Positions 6,064-7,275 of a DNA stretch of 7,275 nucleotides are shown here, piece by piece. The notes under the pieces are model-generated. The model was not told the origin of the DNA. It saw nothing but the letters and a program-made list of their open reading frames with translations, and did no database searches. The position numbers and the translations under genes were made by a program. This stretch comes from Burkholderiales bacterium (GTDB taxonomy: Bacteria; Pseudomonadota; Gammaproteobacteria; Burkholderiales; Usitatibacteraceae), in assembly GCA_025936275.1 (NCBI GenBank), contig JAICTR010000141.1, positions 1 through 7,275 of the forward strand, given 5' to 3'. Position 1 is the first letter of the stretch. Every line of letters starts with the position of its first letter.

Positions 6064-6510
6064 ATGAGTGGCGCCGCCCCGCACCCGCGCCAGCCGCTCA
6101 TCGCCGCCTGGGTCTCGCAGGTCGTCGGCACCATCGTCCTCGCGAGCGTCGTGTATTTCTTCGTGCATGCGATGGGCGCGCCGCTCTCGAAGGCGGACCC
6201 GATGAAGCCCTACGCCTTCATGGCGATCATCGTGGCGACGGTGCCGGCGCTCTATTACCTGCGCACCTACAAGCGGCGGCTGGACGATGACGCCGTGGCG
6301 ATGGCGCAACGCGGCGGAGCGCCCGATCCGCGGCTGCGGCGCTCGCTCCTCACCGCGCTCGGCATCGGCGGCGCGCTCTGCGAGCTGCCGATGGCGGTGG
6401 GCGCGCTCGACCTCTTCCTCGGCGGCGAGCCGCGCTGGTTCATCGGCGCGACCTTCATCACGCTCGCGATCCGCCTCTCCTACCGGCCCTTCACGCGGCG
6501 CACGGCCTGA
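6064..6510 (+). CDS. Hypothetical four-helix inner-membrane protein
   Basis: A 148-residue protein of unknown function with four likely membrane helices at about residues 12-37, 50-66, 95-119 and 124-140. The loop between helices two and three carries most of the charge (KRRLDDD at 70-76 and RLRR at 90-93) and the tail is basic (RPFTRR at 141-146). The positive-inside rule therefore puts both ends and this loop in the cytoplasm. No catalytic motif or known domain was recognised. The first in-frame ATG is at 6064; it has no clear Shine-Dalgarno sequence. It lies 34 bases after the lipoprotein gene and 3 bases before the carboxylase gene, so it belongs to the operon. Codon use matches the neighbours and nothing suggests recent transfer. 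Confidence 0.7.
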   Translation: MSGAAPHPRQPLIAAWVSQVVGTIVLASVVYFFVHAMGAPLSKADPMKPYAFMAIIVATVPALYYLRTYKRRLDDDAVAMAQRGGAPDPRLRRSLLTALGIGGALCELPMAVGALDLFLGGEPRWFIGATFITLAIRLSYRPFTRRTA

Positions 6511-6513
6511 GCG

Positions 6514-7275
6514 ATGCCGGCGATCCGCACACGGCTCGATCCCTCGTCGCCGGCGTTTCGCGACAACGCCGCGCACCATCGCGCGCTGGCCGACGACCTG
6601 CGGGCGCGCGTCGCCGAAGTCGCGCAGGGCGGCGGCGCCGAGGCGCAGAAGAAGCACATCGCGCGCGACAAGCTCCTGCCGCGAGAGCGGGTGCGGGGCC
6701 TGCTCGATCCCGGCACTCCGTTCCTCGAGCTCTCGCAACTCGCGGCGTTCGGCATGTACGAGGGCGATGCGCCGAGCGCGGGTCTCGTCACCGGCATCGG
6801 GCGCGTCTCCGGACGCGAGGTGGTGATCGTCGCCAACGACGCCACGGTGAAGGGCGGCACCTACTATCCGCTGACCGTGAAGAAGCACCTGCGCGCGCAG
6901 GAAATCGCGGCGCAGAACCGCCTGCCGTGCATCTACCTCGTCGATTCGGGCGGCGCCTTCCTGCCGCTGCAGGACGAGGTGTTCCCGGACAAGGAGCACT
7001 TCGGGCGCATCTTCTACAACCAGGCGAATCTCTCCGCGGCCGGCATCGCGCAGGTCGCCGTGGTGATGGGCTCGTGCACCGCGGGCGGCGCGTACGTGCC
7101 GGCGATGAGCGACGAGGCGGTGATCGTCCGCGGCCAGGGCACGATCTTCCTCGGCGGGCCGCCGCTGGTGAAGGCGGCGATCGGTGAGGTCGTGAGCGCC
7201 GAGGAGCTCGGCGGCGGCGACGTGCACACCCGCCTCTCGGGGGTGGCCGACCATCTCGCCGACGACGACCGCCAT
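6514..7275 (+). CDS. liuB: Methylcrotonyl-CoA carboxylase, carboxyltransferase (beta) subunit, N-terminal part (runs off right edge)
   Basis: The beta subunit transfers the carboxyl group from carboxybiotin to 3-methylcrotonyl-CoA, giving 3-methylglutaconyl-CoA, the step after isovaleryl-CoA dehydrogenase in leucine breakdown. The first 254 codons are present of about 535 expected. They cover the N-terminal carboxyltransferase (crotonase-fold) domain: ARDKLLPRERV at 50-60, AGLVTGIGRVSGRE at 89-102, NDATVKGGTYYPLTVKKHL at 108-126, and the two glycine-rich oxyanion segments DSGGAFLP at 144-151 and GSCTAGGAYVPAMSDE at 186-201. The GGTYYPLTVKKHLRAQEIA and QDEVFPDKEHFGRIFYNQA stretches are specific to the methylcrotonyl/geranyl-CoA group rather than propionyl-CoA carboxylase. 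Geranyl-CoA carboxylase is the main alternative, but the isovaleryl-CoA dehydrogenase next door favours leucine. The biotin-bearing alpha subunit is expected further right. Confidence 0.93.
   Translation, partial: MPAIRTRLDPSSPAFRDNAAHHRALADDLRARVAEVAQGGGAEAQKKHIARDKLLPRERVRGLLDPGTPFLELSQLAAFGMYEGDAPSAGLVTGIGRVSGREVVIVANDATVKGGTYYPLTVKKHLRAQEIAAQNRLPCIYLVDSGGAFLPLQDEVFPDKEHFGRIFYNQANLSAAGIAQVAVVMGSCTAGGAYVPAMSDEAVIVRGQGTIFLGGPPLVKAAIGEVVSAEELGGGDVHTRLSGVADHLADDDRH

Noticed and set aside
6032..6067. Tiny reading frame from the ATG at 6032 between the lipoprotein and membrane protein genes
   Set aside because: It encodes only 11 residues and has no clear ribosome binding site; there is nothing to support it as a gene beyond its ATGA overlap with the next start.
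5980..7275. Long open frame on the minus strand opposite the membrane protein and carboxylase genes
   Set aside because: The plus-strand carboxylase subunit is unmistakable; the opposite product is arginine, histidine and alanine rich, typical of an antisense artefact.

Overview
This window is very GC-rich, with third codon positions almost all G or C. It carries a compact set of acyl-CoA metabolism genes. The protein sequences most resemble those of Betaproteobacteria: the leucine-degradation enzymes, the type of long-chain acyl-CoA synthetase, and the use of Shine-Dalgarno-led, overlapping genes. That placement is an inference from protein character and gene content; there is no rRNA or other marker. 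No tRNA, rRNA, CRISPR array, insertion sequence or phage gene was seen.

Layout. Positions 1-1382 read leftward. They hold a metallo-beta-lactamase-fold hydrolase (456-1382), followed downstream by the N-terminal 131 residues of an AMP-forming acyl-CoA synthetase (1-394, running off the left edge). At 1383-1396 only 14 bases separate this leftward unit from the rightward genes. The rightward genes begin with a short family III CoA-transferase/racemase-like protein (1397-2236) and a type II 3-hydroxyacyl-CoA dehydrogenase of the short-chain dehydrogenase family (2244-3008). A 133-base gap with inverted repeats and a possible promoter follows (3009-3141). The second rightward block then runs, mostly overlapping or nearly touching: isovaleryl-CoA dehydrogenase (3142-4308), acetyl-CoA acetyltransferase-type thiolase (4337-5512), a stand-alone TfoX C-terminal-domain protein (5512-5796), a 78-residue lipoprotein (5793-6029), a four-helix membrane protein (6064-6510), and the start of the methylcrotonyl-CoA carboxylase carboxyltransferase subunit (6514 to the right edge).

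How the genes fit together. Isovaleryl-CoA dehydrogenase and methylcrotonyl-CoA carboxylase are successive steps of leucine catabolism (the liu pathway). The thiolase handles the acetoacetyl-CoA formed at its end. The HSD17B10-type dehydrogenase and a thiolase are also the last two steps of isoleucine catabolism, so the locus may serve branched-chain amino acids and methyl-branched acyl-CoAs in general. The acyl-CoA synthetase, the racemase-like protein and the hydrolase could feed, isomerise or release acyl-CoA intermediates.

The least explained part is the trio at 5512-6510 (TfoX-C protein, lipoprotein, membrane protein), which sits inside an otherwise enzymatic operon. I see no clear evidence of a wholly new system. 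The trio and the unusually short CoA-transferase are the best candidates for follow-up.
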